Positions 1 to 9,280 of a stretch of 64,000 nt of DNA are shown here, piece by piece; the first letter of the stretch is position 1; every line of letters begins with the position of its first letter. The translations under genes were made by a program, and so were the position numbers. The DNA comes from an uncultured Spirochaetaceae bacterium (GTDB taxonomy: Bacteria; Spirochaetota; Spirochaetia; Sphaerochaetales; Sphaerochaetaceae), in NCBI GenBank assembly GCA_944392985.1, contig CALXYL010000001.1:124001-188000 (forward strand), read 5' to 3'. Below the pieces are notes generated by a model. It was not told the origin of the DNA, ran no database searches, and saw only the letters and a list, made by a program, of their open reading frames with translations.

Positions 1-230
1 CAGATGCAGCTCTCAGCACAGACGAGCTTCTGGAGAGGACAGGGCTTTTTTCCTCAATATCCCTCGACAGCGCTTTCAGGAAGGCGATTGACAACGGAGT
101 ATCAAAGCCACGCTTCATCATCTCCGACAGCGATCGTTCGCGCCCATACGCATTCCTTTCATTCGATGGTGTCCCATATGGTATAGCAGAGAAAAGGGAA
201 GGCGGCTTCTCCGTTCTTGCGAGGTTATGA
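1..230 (+). CDS. truB: tRNA pseudouridine(55) synthase TruB, C-terminal end (partial)
   Basis: An open frame enters from the left edge (first whole codon at base 3) and ends at a TGA at 228-230, giving 75 residues that finish SVLARL. No catalytic motif is left in this fragment. The call rests on gene order (truB-ribF-rpsO-pnp is a widely conserved order) and on the tail, which resembles the small C-terminal domain of TruB that holds the substrate tRNA (residues such as PYGIAEKREGGFSVLARL). TruB makes pseudouridine 55 in the T-loop. The stop overlaps the ribF start in an ATGA arrangement, so the two are probably translated together. Confidence 0.7.
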   Translation, partial: DAALSTDELLERTGLFSSISLDSAFRKAIDNGVSKPRFIISDSDRSRPYAFLSFDGVPYGIAEKREGGFSVLARL

Positions 231-1063
231 TGAAGGTTGTCCCATTCTCTTCGCTCTCTGATACTGCAGTGCCGCCGAAGCGGACATCCGTCATCTCAAT
301 CGGTGTCTTTGATGGGGTGCATAAAGGGCATCAGGCGATTTTCGAGCGTCTCATGGCCGCAAAGGATGAACTTGATGCTGACAGCGCGGCTGTCATCACG
401 TTCTCCATCAATCCAAAAGGAAGTACGGGTGCGCTTGATACACTGCGCCTCAGGGAGGAATATATCGCATCATTCGGGGTGGATGTCCTTGCAGTGATTG
501 ACTTTTCTCCTAGATTCAGTAAGATATCAGCCGTTGGGTTCGTGTCCCTTCTCAGAAGGGCATTCAATCCAATAGGCGCGGTTGTCGGCTCTGATTTCCG
601 ATTCGGGAATCCTCAGAGCCAGGGAAACGGAGAGGATCTGGGGAAACTGCTTCTCCAGGAAGGCTCTGTATGCCGCGTCGAGACAATAGAATCCGTTCTG
701 GACGATGAAGGGGAGAGGATCTCCTCGACGCGTCTCAGAAAGATGATAGAGGTTGGGGACCTCGGGAGTTTCCTGAGGCTCTCAGGTCAATTCTACAGGG
801 TGGATCTTGTGCCGTTACCTTACGGATCCGGCTCTGGAGAACTGATTTTCAGCAGAGCATCGATTCATCAGCTCCTGCCGCCACCAGGTGCTTATGAAGC
901 CGGACTCCTGACTGCTGACAGAAGATGCATCAGAGCAGAAGCGAGGATTGACGGGGATTCGCTCCGTGTCCTTCCTCTCTCTAAGAGCATCGACGGATGC
1001 GGATATGGAAACGGGAAAGAGGCGCTGCCGCTCGATTCTTTATATCTGGAGAAGAGAAGATGA
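227..1063 (+). CDS. ribF: RibF-family FAD synthetase; riboflavin kinase half not recognisable
   Basis: This 278-residue protein has the N-terminal FMN adenylyltransferase (FAD synthetase) fold: the nucleotidyl-transferase motif GVFDGVHKGHQ is near residue 27 and the ISSTRLRK motif near residue 165. RibF is normally about 310 residues, and its C-terminal riboflavin kinase domain carries a PTAN-type motif and an ENF-type flavin-binding segment. Neither is visible here; the last 95 residues read as an unrelated or decayed domain. It may therefore only convert FMN to FAD, with FMN made by another enzyme or imported. Tandem ATG codons at 227 and 230 overlap the truB stop, and the rpsO start overlaps its own stop. 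Confidence 0.85.
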   Translation: MMKVVPFSSLSDTAVPPKRTSVISIGVFDGVHKGHQAIFERLMAAKDELDADSAAVITFSINPKGSTGALDTLRLREEYIASFGVDVLAVIDFSPRFSKISAVGFVSLLRRAFNPIGAVVGSDFRFGNPQSQGNGEDLGKLLLQEGSVCRVETIESVLDDEGERISSTRLRKMIEVGDLGSFLRLSGQFYRVDLVPLPYGSGSGELIFSRASIHQLLPPPGAYEAGLLTADRRCIRAEARIDGDSLRVLPLSKSIDGCGYGNGKEALPLDSLYLEKRR

Positions 1064-1326
1064 TTACGAAGGAACAGAAGAAGGAAATCGTGGTCAGGTT
1101 CGGCAATGATGCCAGGAACACAGGTGACGAGAAGGTGCAGGTTGCACTCCTTACAGCGAGGATCAATGACCTGCAGGGCCATTTCAAGGCCAATCCGAAG
1201 GATCATGCCTCACGGCGTGGACTTCTGAAGCTCGTCGGCCAGAGAAGGCGCATCCTGAAGTACATCAGGAACCGTGACATCAACGAGTACCGCCAGCTCA
1301 TCGCAGACCTCGGTCTGAGGAAGTAA
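1060..1326 (+). CDS. rpsO: 30S ribosomal protein S15
   Basis: The 88-residue product begins MITKEQKKEIV and has the usual S15 length and pattern (GDEKVQVALLTARI, then HASRRGLLKLVGQRRRILKYI). S15 binds 16S rRNA early in assembly of the 30S platform. The start at 1060 overlaps the ribF stop (ATGA); a longer frame from 997 was rejected because it only adds ribF-overlapping residues with no family match. It is followed by a hairpin and then pnp, the classical rpsO-pnp pair. Confidence 0.97.
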   Translation: MITKEQKKEIVVRFGNDARNTGDEKVQVALLTARINDLQGHFKANPKDHASRRGLLKLVGQRRRILKYIRNRDINEYRQLIADLGLRK

Positions 1327-1334
1327 GCAGGATA

Positions 1335-1360
1335 AGGAAGCCAGCTTTGCCTGGCTTCCT
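1335..1360 (+). terminator. rpsO-pnp intergenic hairpin
   Basis: Two perfect 10-base arms (AGGAAGCCAG and CTGGCTTCCT) flank a 6-base loop just after rpsO. There is no U-run behind it, so it is unlikely to be a complete terminator. In other bacteria this position holds an attenuator or an RNase III processing site that controls pnp; that role is inferred here. Confidence 0.6.
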
Positions 1361-1413
1361 CTGCATATAGATAGAAAGAACAAAGAACAGAAAAGAACAA
1401 AGAAGGATTGTCT

Positions 1414-3543
1414 ATGTCAGAAATGCATTCAGTCTCGGTCAGGATAGGGGATATCGATCTCGTATTCGAGACCGGAAAGATCGCAAAGCAGGCAAATGGC
1501 GCAGTCTACGCCCATTACGCCGGCAGTGCGGTCATCGCCACGGTCTGCTGTGGCGACGCACCATCGGAACCGATTGACTATGTCCCAGTATCGGTCGAGT
1601 ACAACGAGAAATACTATGCGGCAGGAAAGATCCCTGGAGGATTTTTGAAGAGGGAATCGAGGCCGAAGGATAAGGAGATCCTTGTCTCAAGGCTTATCGA
1701 CCGCCCGATGAGGCCGCTTTTCGATAAGGCTTTCGGACGCGAGATACAGATCGTTCCTACGGTTGTCTCCTCCGACATGTCCCATACACCTGATATCGTT
1801 GCGATCAACGCGGCATCATGCGCTGTCACGATCTCCGATATCCCGTTCTATGGCCCGATTGCCGCTGTCCGTGTAGCGAAGATCGGAAATGAGTATGTCA
1901 TCAATCCGACATTCCAGCAGATGCCCCAGGCAGAGCTTGATATCGTCGTTGCCGGTACGCATGACGGAATCACGATGGTTGAGGGCGGAGCAAAGGAAGT
2001 CAGCGAGGATGATATGCTCGGCGCCATTGCCGCAGCCCAGCCTGTCATTTCCCGCATCTGCGAGGCACAGGATGAGCTCAGGAGGATCTGCGGCAAGGAG
2101 AAGCTGCCTCTAATGGAGATCGAGGAGGCTGATCTTTCGTGGCTTGAGCCTGTCAAGGAGTATGCTTATCCGCTTGAGAAGGAAGCGTCCTTTGTAAAGG
2201 GCAAGATGAACCGCTATGCCGCACTTGAGAAGGTGCATGCTGAGGTCAAGGAGAAATTCGCAGCCCTCATCGCTGAAGGCGAGAAGAGGATGGGCGAGGT
2301 AGACAAGATGTTCGAGGATATGGAGTACAATATCCTCCGCTCCTCGATCCTCAATGATGGAATAAGGACAGATGGAAGGAAGGTCACTGAGATCCGTCCG
2401 ATCACATGTGAAGCAGGTCTCCTGCCATGCACACATGGCTCTGCGCTCTTCACCCGCGGTGAGACGCAGTCCCTTGCTGTTACTACTCTCGGAACAGTCC
2501 AGGATGAGCAGCTCTTCGACAATATTGACGGAGAGAAGACATACTCCAACTTCATGCTGCACTACAATTTTCCGCCGTACTCCGTCGGTGAGGTCGGAAG
2601 GCTCACCACAGGCAGGAGGGAGATCGGGCATGGTCATCTTGCCCAGCGTGCACTCGAGGCTGTCATCCCCAAGAAGGAGGACTTCCCTTACACGATCCGT
2701 GTTGTATCCGAGATCATGGAGTCCAATGGATCTTCATCGATGGCCTCTGTCTGTGGCGGCTGTCTTTCCCTCATGGATGCAGGCGTGCCTATCAAGAAGC
2801 CTGTAGCCGGCATTGCAATGGGGCTTATCACGGAAGGCGCGGATTATTCCCGCTATGTGATCCTTTCCGATATCCTCGGAGAGGAGGATCACCTCGGTGA
2901 TATGGACTTCAAGGTCGCTGGAACAAAGGACGGCATCACCGCATTCCAGATGGACATCAAGATTGCAGGAGTCACTCCAGAGATCATGCGCAAGGCGCTC
3001 AACCAGGCCAAGGAAGGACGTCTGCACATCCTCTCGATCATGCTTGAGACACTGCCAGCACCACGTGCGGAGATCTCTGAGCTTGCTCCGAAGATCCTTA
3101 CACTCTCCGTCCCAGAGGACAAGATCGGCGCTGTCATCGGAACAGGCGGAAAGACGATCAAGTCGATTGCCGCGCAGTCCAATGCTGAGATCAATATCGA
3201 TGATGATGGCACTGTGATGATCTATGGCCGCAACAATGCTGCAGCACAGGAAGCAAAGAGGCTTGTGCTTTCGATCATCGAGGAACCGGAAGTCGGCAAG
3301 ATCTACAGCGGTACTGTGAAGAGGATTGTTGACTTCGGTGCATTCATCGAGATCCTCCCAGGCAAGGAAGGGCTCTGTCATATCTCCAAGCTCGCACGCA
3401 CAAGGGTAAAGAACGTCTCCGATGTCCTTTCCGTTGGCCAGACGGTCGATGTGAAGCTCATCGAGATCGACAGGATGGGAAGGCTCAATCTCTCTTACAT
3501 CGATGCACAGCCTGATGCGGAGAAGGAGAAGAAGAACAGCTGA
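1414..3543 (+). CDS. pnp: Polyribonucleotide nucleotidyltransferase (PNPase)
   Basis: PNPase degrades RNA 3' to 5' by phosphorolysis. The 709-residue product has two RNase PH domains (about 5-215 and 310-540), a KH domain with [14 protein letters not shown] near residue 575, and an S1 domain ([22 protein letters not shown]) at the C-terminus. ATG 1414 is preferred over the in-frame TTG at 1408 because the AGAAGGA ribosome site at 1401-1407 lies six bases before it. The length matches the family. The stop overlaps the dut start (TGATG). Confidence 0.97.
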   Translation: MSEMHSVSVRIGDIDLVFETGKIAKQANGAVYAHYAGSAVIATVCCGDAPSEPIDYVPVSVEYNEKYYAAGKIPGGFLKRESRPKDKEILVSRLIDRPMRPLFDKAFGREIQIVPTVVSSDMSHTPDIVAINAASCAVTISDIPFYGPIAAVRVAKIGNEYVINPTFQQMPQAELDIVVAGTHDGITMVEGGAKEVSEDDMLGAIAAAQPVISRICEAQDELRRICGKEKLPLMEIEEADLSWLEPVKEYAYPLEKEASFVKGKMNRYAALEKVHAEVKEKFAALIAEGEKRMGEVDKMFEDMEYNILRSSILNDGIRTDGRKVTEIRPITCEAGLLPCTHGSALFTRGETQSLAVTTLGTVQDEQLFDNIDGEKTYSNFMLHYNFPPYSVGEVGRLTTGRREIGHGHLAQRALEAVIPKKEDFPYTIRVVSEIMESNGSSSMASVCGGCLSLMDAGVPIKKPVAGIAMGLITEGADYSRYVILSDILGEEDHLGDMDFKVAGTKDGITAFQMDIKIAGVTPEIMRKALNQAKEGRLHILSIMLETLPAPRAEISELAPKILTLSVPEDKIGAVIGTGGKTIKSIAAQSNAEINIDDDGTVMIYGRNNAAAQEAKRLVLSIIEEPEVGKIYSGTVKRIVDFGAFIEILPGKEGLCHISKLARTRVKNVSDVLSVGQTVDVKLIEIDRMGRLNLSYIDAQPDAEKEKKNS

Positions 3544-3971
3544 TGATCCGGATAAGGGCAAGCGAAGGGGCAAGGATGCCCGAATACAGGACTTCGGGAG
3601 CAGCCGGGGCGGATGTCTCGGCCCTGCTTTCCGAGCCTGTCACGCTTCACCCTGGTGAATTCCGGGCAATCCCTACGGGTCTCTTCGCGGAGATACCTGA
3701 AGGATATGAGATACAGGTGAGACCTCGTTCGGGCCTTGCCGCAAAAAATGGTGTCACGGTGCTCAATGCGCCTGGCACCATTGACGCAGACTACAGGGGA
3801 GAGATAAAGGTCCTCCTCATAAACCATTCGGACAGGGACTTCATCATCAACAGCGGGGATCGGATCGCACAGCTTGTCATCAGCCGCGTCGAAAGGGCTC
3901 TTTTCATACCTGCTGATAGCCTCTCCGACACAGAAAGAGGAGAGGGAGGGTTCGGTTCCACAGGTGTCTGA
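3543..3971 (+). CDS. dut: dUTP diphosphatase
   Basis: The 142-residue protein is a trimeric-type dUTPase that hydrolyses dUTP to dUMP and pyrophosphate, keeping uracil out of DNA. The conserved motifs are present in order: [34 protein letters not shown] and the C-terminal P-loop-like GEGGFGSTG that closes on the substrate. Its start overlaps the pnp stop, and its final codons overlap the GTG start chosen for lptF. Confidence 0.96.
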   Translation: MIRIRASEGARMPEYRTSGAAGADVSALLSEPVTLHPGEFRAIPTGLFAEIPEGYEIQVRPRSGLAAKNGVTVLNAPGTIDADYRGEIKVLLINHSDRDFIINSGDRIAQLVISRVERALFIPADSLSDTERGEGGFGSTGV

Positions 3972-5235
3972 TCGTCGTACGAATGGACGCTATTCCCTAC
4001 TATATGGATATGTGCTGAAGGAGGCGCTGCAGGATTTTGCCGCCGCGTTTGCGTTCTTCTTCTGCATTTTCTTCATCAATTCAATACTGCTTCTTGTGCA
4101 GAGGATCCTTCTCAGGAACATCGACTTCTTCACGATGCTTGAGATGGTTGCGCTTTCAATGCCGCAGTTCCTGATCTACACATTCCCGTTCGCTTCCCTT
4201 GCATCATCCTCGATGGTTCTTGGTGATCTTGGATCTTCCAATGAGCTGCTTGCCCTCAGAAGCTCAGGCATAGCGCTCAGCCACGTCCACCGACCTCTGA
4301 TCTGGATGTCAATCGTGCTTTCAGCTGTCACATTCTTCTTCGCAGATGCTGTTCTGCCATGGTCATCCGTGATCTATGAGGAACGTCTTTCCGTCCTCAT
4401 GCAGGAGATGCCGACATTCGAGATCGAACCAAACAGCGTGAACACAGTGGGGAACATCGTGCTGTCAAATGGTGATACAGAAGGTGGCACGATCCATGAT
4501 ATCATCCTCCTTTCAAGCGACGACGGTGAAAGCCGCACAGTCACATCCCCTTCCGGCACACTCTCGCTTATCGATAGCTGGAACTACATATACTCACTCT
4601 CCCTTGAGGATCCTGATATCCTCATCACCGATGACAGCGACCCCGGCTCATACGGGCTTGCACGTGCTGAGAGCGCTGTATTCTTCCTCGATTTCTCGGA
4701 GCAGATCCCATCGCTGACAAGCACTGCGCCCGTTAATCTCTCTTCGCGTGATCTGATAAAGGGAATACAGGACAGAGCACAGGGCGAGGCCGATGACAGG
4801 GCAAGATGGCATGAGAGGGGAGAGGATGCATTCCTCATGCTCTCTGATGCGCTGAAATCCGGAAGCAGGGCAGCCATCACAGAGGCCTCTAAGAATGCAG
4901 AGGATGAGCTTCTGAGGAGGGGAGACGCACCTCCAAGGAATTTCTATTCACAATACTACAAAGCGGAGCTGACGAAGAAATTCGTCCTCTCTGCAGCATG
5001 CTTCTGCCTCACGCTTGTGACGCTGCCTCTTTCGATGCTCCGCGTCAAGCATGGCAAGCTCACAGGATTTGCCATCTCCTTGCTGATAGCCGTTGCATAC
5101 TGGTATATGCTCTTCGCTGTCCAGCTTGGGATCTTCAGCATTTCTTCATCACCATACTGGCTCATTGCACTGCCTGATCTGGCGGTGCTTGCGGCCGCGC
5201 TCCTTCTGGGACTGCGCTTCAGGAAGGCAAGATGA
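3964..5235 (+). CDS. lptF: LptF/LptG family permease (first of pair)
   Basis: The protein of about 423 residues has the YjgP/YjgQ architecture: three membrane helices in the first 125 residues, a large periplasmic beta-rich domain of about 215 residues, and three more helices at the C-terminus. This family forms the LptB2FG exporter that drives lipopolysaccharide (or a related glycolipid) toward the outer membrane. GTG 3964 is chosen because it follows an AGGGAGGG stretch and overlaps the dut stop; no better ATG is in frame. It is paired with the next gene through an ATGA overlap, as is usual. Which partner is F and which is G is assigned by order only. Confidence 0.85.
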   Translation: MSDRRTNGRYSLLYGYVLKEALQDFAAAFAFFFCIFFINSILLLVQRILLRNIDFFTMLEMVALSMPQFLIYTFPFASLASSSMVLGDLGSSNELLALRSSGIALSHVHRPLIWMSIVLSAVTFFFADAVLPWSSVIYEERLSVLMQEMPTFEIEPNSVNTVGNIVLSNGDTEGGTIHDIILLSSDDGESRTVTSPSGTLSLIDSWNYIYSLSLEDPDILITDDSDPGSYGLARAESAVFFLDFSEQIPSLTSTAPVNLSSRDLIKGIQDRAQGEADDRARWHERGEDAFLMLSDALKSGSRAAITEASKNAEDELLRRGDAPPRNFYSQYYKAELTKKFVLSAACFCLTLVTLPLSMLRVKHGKLTGFAISLLIAVAYWYMLFAVQLGIFSISSSPYWLIALPDLAVLAAALLLGLRFRKAR

Positions 5236-6311
5236 GGATACTTACACGCTACATCATCACGTCCATCATGCGGACTGCCTTCGTCACGATCCTCATCTTC
5301 GCCCTTCTGCTTGCTGCTGTCGAGCTCTTCTCGAAGATGGATAGCATCATGCATTCCGAAGTCCCTCTCCATCTTCTTGTGGAATATACGATACTCTCGA
5401 TTCCTGAGTACATGCTGATGGCGGCATCAATATCGCTCCTATTCGCTGTGACATACTTCCTGTCCTCGCTTTCAGCTAACAATGAGCTCATTCCACTTCT
5501 GAATGCAGGGATAAGCCCGCTGAGGCTGCGCCTTCCCGTGATGGTTCTCGCCATTATCCTCACATTCCTCGGATCGCTTTTCCAGGAGCATGCGGTGATT
5601 GCCGCCGCAGGGCGTCATGACGAGCTTGAGACAGAGCTCTTCGGCTCATCCTCGACACGTGACACCAGGAACATCGTCCTTTCAGACGAGGATGGCTTTC
5701 TGATATACACAAGGCGCTTCAGCGAAGCGACAGGGGAGATCAGGGATCCGGTACTGGTACAGACTGACGGGGACAGGATCATCAGAAGGGTGCAGGCCTC
5801 ACGCGCGCGTTTCGAGGATGATCAAGGATACTGGGTATTCACCGATGCGACAGTCTACAACATCGACGGCAGCAGTATCACTGCAGAACGCCGCAGCACA
5901 TATTCAGATCCTCTTTTTGACCTTGATCCACGTTTGTTCCGCAGCCAGAATACCGCAATCGAGACGATGGACAGGGATACGGCCCTTGATTATCTTGAGC
6001 GCCTCTGGGAATCTGACAGGGCAACATGGCAGGAGAAGGCCACTGACTATTACCGCAGGGTCGCTTCTCCTCTTGCCATCCTCACGCTGATGTTCATAGC
6101 TGTATCAATGAACTATAATTTCAAGAAGAACGTTCTTCTGTTCTCGGTGATACAGTCGCTGTCCATCGCCGTGATATATTATGTTGCCGATATGGTATTC
6201 TCGATAATGGGCCATCAGGGGGCCGCCTCACCGCTTGCCGCGGTACTGTTCCCGATTGTCCTTACAGTGCTCCTGTCACTGGTCATATCGCTGCTAGGGA
6301 GGAAGATTTGA
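5232..6311 (+). CDS. lptG: LptF/LptG family permease (second of pair)
   Basis: This 359-residue membrane protein has the same plan as its neighbour: N-terminal helices with the family-like stretch NNELIPLLNAGISPLRLRLPV near residue 80, a periplasmic domain, and C-terminal helices. It should be the other membrane half of the lipopolysaccharide transporter. The ATPase LptB is not in the window. Its stop overlaps the TTG start of tgt. Confidence 0.85.
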   Translation: MRILTRYIITSIMRTAFVTILIFALLLAAVELFSKMDSIMHSEVPLHLLVEYTILSIPEYMLMAASISLLFAVTYFLSSLSANNELIPLLNAGISPLRLRLPVMVLAIILTFLGSLFQEHAVIAAAGRHDELETELFGSSSTRDTRNIVLSDEDGFLIYTRRFSEATGEIRDPVLVQTDGDRIIRRVQASRARFEDDQGYWVFTDATVYNIDGSSITAERRSTYSDPLFDLDPRLFRSQNTAIETMDRDTALDYLERLWESDRATWQEKATDYYRRVASPLAILTLMFIAVSMNYNFKKNVLLFSVIQSLSIAVIYYVADMVFSIMGHQGAASPLAAVLFPIVLTVLLSLVISLLGRKI

Positions 6312-7447
6312 GCATCATCAGGATAGTGAAGAAAGACAAGGATACAGAGGCCCGGCTTGGAGTGCTTTCCCTGCCGCACGGGGATGTGGAGACACCCGCA
6401 TTCATGCCGGTAGGCACGAATGGAACCGTGAAGGGAATCTACCATGAAACAGTCCGCCGCATGGGCTATAAGATCATACTCGGGAACACATACCACCTCT
6501 ATCTGCGTCCCGGTACCGAGGTCCTGAAGGATTTCGGAGGGCTTCATAGCTTCTCCCATTGGGACAGGAACATCCTCACTGACTCCGGCGGATTCCAGGT
6601 ATTCTCCCTTTCAGGACTGAGGAAGATCAAGGAAAACGGCGTGACATTCCAGAGCCACATCGATGGATCGAGGCATATCTTCACGCCTGAGAAGGTCGTT
6701 GATATACAGTCCGTCATAGGTTCCGATATAGCGATGATGCTTGATGTATGCACACCTCCAGGCATCGATCACAGAGCCGCCGAGGAAGCCTGGCGCATCA
6801 CAGAGGGTTGGGCAGAAAGGGCTCTCAAGGAGAAGGAGAGGCTGGGAGAGTCCTTCCCTGGCAATCTCTTCGGCATCGTCCAGGGCAATTTCTATGAGGA
6901 TCTCAGGAAGGAGTCCGCTATCACCATCTCCGGGATGGATTTCCCAGGAGTCGCGATAGGAGGGCTCTCCGTAGGCGAGGAGAAGAATGTATTCTGTGAT
7001 TTCCTTGCATACACAGCTTCATATGTCACGAAGGAGAAGCCAAGGTATGTGATGGGAATCGGAAGTCCTGACTACATCCTTGAGGCTGTGGAGAATGGAA
7101 TCGACCTCTTCGACTGCGTGCTCGCGACAAGGATGGCAAGGAACGGGGGCCTCTTCACCGATGATGGTGTCATCGCACTGAAGAAATCAATCTACCGGTT
7201 CGACCACGGTCCGATACAGGAGGGGTGCCAGTGCACAGCGTGCAGGGATTACTCACGCGGCTATATGCACCATCTGATCAAATGCAATGAGATGCTTGGG
7301 GGAATGCTTGCGACAGAACATAACCTGCAGTACCTCTATGATCTCATGATCAGGATCCGCAAGGCGATAGCGGAAGATCGATTCAAGGAGTTCAAGAAGG
7401 ATTATCTTGACCGCTTCTACAGGGGTAGGAATGGCAGGCAGGGATGA
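6308..7447 (+). CDS. tgt: Queuine/preQ1 tRNA-ribosyltransferase
   Basis: Tgt exchanges guanine 34 of GUN-anticodon tRNAs for the queuosine precursor. The 379-residue sequence has the catalytic aspartate segment LTDSGGFQVFSL near residue 88, the GGLSVGE loop, the RMARNGGLF segment, and a zinc site CQCTACRDY followed by a downstream histidine. The start is TTG, supported by AGGGAGGA a few bases upstream and by overlap with the lptG stop. Confidence 0.95.
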   Translation: MSIIRIVKKDKDTEARLGVLSLPHGDVETPAFMPVGTNGTVKGIYHETVRRMGYKIILGNTYHLYLRPGTEVLKDFGGLHSFSHWDRNILTDSGGFQVFSLSGLRKIKENGVTFQSHIDGSRHIFTPEKVVDIQSVIGSDIAMMLDVCTPPGIDHRAAEEAWRITEGWAERALKEKERLGESFPGNLFGIVQGNFYEDLRKESAITISGMDFPGVAIGGLSVGEEKNVFCDFLAYTASYVTKEKPRYVMGIGSPDYILEAVENGIDLFDCVLATRMARNGGLFTDDGVIALKKSIYRFDHGPIQEGCQCTACRDYSRGYMHHLIKCNEMLGGMLATEHNLQYLYDLMIRIRKAIAEDRFKEFKKDYLDRFYRGRNGRQG

Positions 7448-7922
7448 TGTCATTGCCCTGCTGGATAGCAGGGGCATCGAATACACAGTCGCGCACCATG
7501 AGGCGGTTTTCACTATTTCCGAGATGGAACGGACAGGGATTGAGGACGCTGACAGGGTTGCCAAGAACCTGTTTCTTCGGGACGAGAAGAAGCGGGCATA
7601 CTTCCTTGTCTCCATCAGGCATGACAGGACAGCTGACCTCAAGGCGCTACGACGGATCCTTGTCTCAAAACCGCTCTCATTTGCTTCAGAGGATGATCTC
7701 CACTCCATGCTTGCACTCTCAAAAGGAGAGGTCACGCCATTCGGACTTCTCAATGATGCAGAGCACAGGGTCACATTCGTAATGGATTCATACTTCAGTG
7801 ACGGGATCATCGGGGTGCATCCAAACGACAACAGGGAGACAGTGTTCCTCAAGGCAGAGGATCTGACCGGGCTTCTCAGCGGAAGAGGAACCAAGGTCTC
7901 CGTTGTTGATCTTGATCAGTGA
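7431..7922 (+). CDS. YbaK/ProX-type aminoacyl-tRNA deacylase
   Basis: The 163-residue protein belongs to the YbaK/ProXp superfamily, which hydrolyses mischarged tRNA (for example Ala-tRNA-Pro or Cys-tRNA-Pro). Family marks include HHEAVFTISEM near residue 25, RVAKNLFLRD near residue 45, and GEVTPFGLLND near residue 105. The length suits the ProXp-ala/PrdX group of free-standing editing proteins. ATG 7431 follows AGGGGTAGGA and overlaps the tgt 3' end. The exact substrate cannot be told from sequence. It converges with the ferredoxin gene across an 18-base gap. Confidence 0.85.
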   Translation: MAGRDDVIALLDSRGIEYTVAHHEAVFTISEMERTGIEDADRVAKNLFLRDEKKRAYFLVSIRHDRTADLKALRRILVSKPLSFASEDDLHSMLALSKGEVTPFGLLNDAEHRVTFVMDSYFSDGIIGVHPNDNRETVFLKAEDLTGLLSGRGTKVSVVDLDQ

Positions 7923-7940
7923 CTGCGGGCCTGATGTTCC

Positions 7941-8546
7941 TCACTTCAGCTTCTCAAGTGCTTTGCCGGAGGCATGGCACATCGGACAGCTTCTGTCCTC
8001 CCCAGGATTTACGCTGAATTCAGTGAAGCAGACAGTGCAGCGGTAATGCTCCTCTCCAGAGTCATTGCAGGCAATGGATGAAAGAAGCTCAGCGGCAGCG
8101 GAGGCGGTCTCAGGGTATGCTTCGGCAACCTCCTTCAATAAGCTGAGCGAGTTGTTGCTCTCTGGAAGCATGAAGCCTGCTTCGCGGAGCAGATCCTCAG
8201 CGCTGAGCCTTGCGAAGCGGGCGAGGGCTGTCATCAGATTCCTCGTCTCCTCTGAGGATGCCTCCTCTGCAAGATGCCTTGCAATGCTCTCTTCCGAAGC
8301 CTTGTTCACTGCTTCAGCGATAAGGGCCCGGACAACTGATCCATACTTCTTCTGCTGCGGAGGATACTCAACAGGAACAAGGCTGATCGCGCCGCTTGGA
8401 CATGCATCGCTGCATGCTCCACATCCGATGCACTTCGATGCGTCGATGATGCTGTCCTCCGTGTCGCTTGCTCCAGTAGGGCATACATACAGGCAGAGAC
8501 AGTCCTTGGTGCAGAGTCTGAGATTCCTTACAGCGATCTTCTTCAT
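7941..8546 (-). CDS. 4Fe-4S ferredoxin-like protein with C-terminal rubredoxin-like zinc ribbon
   Basis: This 201-residue protein starts with cysteine clusters [15 protein letters not shown] and [15 protein letters not shown] that could hold two 4Fe-4S clusters. A helical middle region of about 110 residues follows, and the tail has CTVCFTEF...CPMCHA, which resembles a rubredoxin/rubrerythrin iron site. The ATG at 8546 follows GGGGAGG and overlaps the stop of the upstream gene (ATGA), so the pair is coupled. An electron-transfer role, perhaps in oxidative-stress defence of an anaerobe, is inferred. I do not recognise a named family for the full length. Confidence 0.75.
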   Translation of the reverse strand: MKKIAVRNLRLCTKDCLCLYVCPTGASDTEDSIIDASKCIGCGACSDACPSGAISLVPVEYPPQQKKYGSVVRALIAEAVNKASEESIARHLAEEASSEETRNLMTALARFARLSAEDLLREAGFMLPESNNSLSLLKEVAEAYPETASAAAELLSSIACNDSGEEHYRCTVCFTEFSVNPGEDRSCPMCHASGKALEKLK

Positions 8547-9193
8547 AACGGCCTCCCCATTCTCTCGAACCTCCAGTCTGGAACCTTGCACACGGGACAG
8601 ATCGGCGGAGGGTTCTCGCCGGTGTAGATGAAACCGCATATGGAGCACACCCAGATAGTGCTTCCCTTGAGGAATGAATCACCTTCAGCAAGGTATTTCC
8701 CAACGATCGACTTCGCCATCCTCGTGACCTTCTCTGACCAGGTTATTGCGCGAAGTGCACCCCTGTCATGAGATGCTTCAGCTTCCTTCCTCGCAGAGGG
8801 GAAGGCAGATCCAAGATCATCAGACAGGAGGTTATCAAGGGCTTCGGCGCCCATTCCGTCAGCAGGTGGAAGCAGTGATGAAAGGCAGGAGGAAATCTGC
8901 CTGAGAAGCTCTGCTTCCTTAGCCATGTACTTCTTCTCAGCCCCTCTTGAAAGATTCGAGAAAACAGCGGAAAGGACTGATGCTGGAATGGAAGTAATTT
9001 CTTCAGGCTGTGCGGCAGGAGGCATGGATTTTTCCTCATCATCCTGGACAGGTTCAGGGCTTTCCTCCGCTTCAAAGAGGGACTTCGGTGCCCGGCACAT
9101 CGGGCATACCCAATCATCAGGAAGCTCGGAGAACGGGACGCCCTCCACATCCTCATCGTAGACATATCCACAGACAGAACAGATATACTTCAT
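8543..9193 (-). CDS. Rubredoxin-domain protein with a second C-terminal rubredoxin-like domain
   Basis: The 216-residue protein opens with a rubredoxin motif ([10 protein letters not shown] near residue 5, then [12 protein letters not shown] near residue 29). It closes with a rubrerythrin-type iron site ([23 protein letters not shown]). The helical middle of about 100 residues lies where a rubrerythrin would hold a ferritin-like diiron domain, but I see no pair of ExxH motifs there. It could be a reverse-rubrerythrin relative that lost its diiron centre. Its stop overlaps the start of the ferredoxin-like partner. No clear ribosome site precedes the ATG at 9193. Confidence 0.75.
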   Translation of the reverse strand: MKYICSVCGYVYDEDVEGVPFSELPDDWVCPMCRAPKSLFEAEESPEPVQDDEEKSMPPAAQPEEITSIPASVLSAVFSNLSRGAEKKYMAKEAELLRQISSCLSSLLPPADGMGAEALDNLLSDDLGSAFPSARKEAEASHDRGALRAITWSEKVTRMAKSIVGKYLAEGDSFLKGSTIWVCSICGFIYTGENPPPICPVCKVPDWRFERMGRPL

Positions 9194-9230
9194 AGAAGAA
9201 GTCTATCATGCTTCTGGTTCCTGTCATCAG

Positions 9231-9262
9231 AAAAAAAGCCCTCAGCTCAAGAGGCCAAGGGC
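9231..9262 (-). terminator. Rho-independent terminator after the GreA-fusion gene
   Basis: On the minus strand a nine-pair stem (GCCCTTGGC with GCTGAGGGC, two G-U pairs, seven-base loop) is followed by seven T residues. It lies just past the stop at 9281. Confidence 0.85.
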
Positions 9263-9280
9263 AGAGGATCGGAAGCTGTA

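Noticed and set aside
4-186. A 60-codon open frame at the left edge
   Set aside because: It is out of frame with the TruB C-terminal reading and has no ribosome site.
2734-3573. A 279-codon open frame antisense to pnp
   Set aside because: pnp is certain on the other strand; the antisense product has no motif and unnatural composition.
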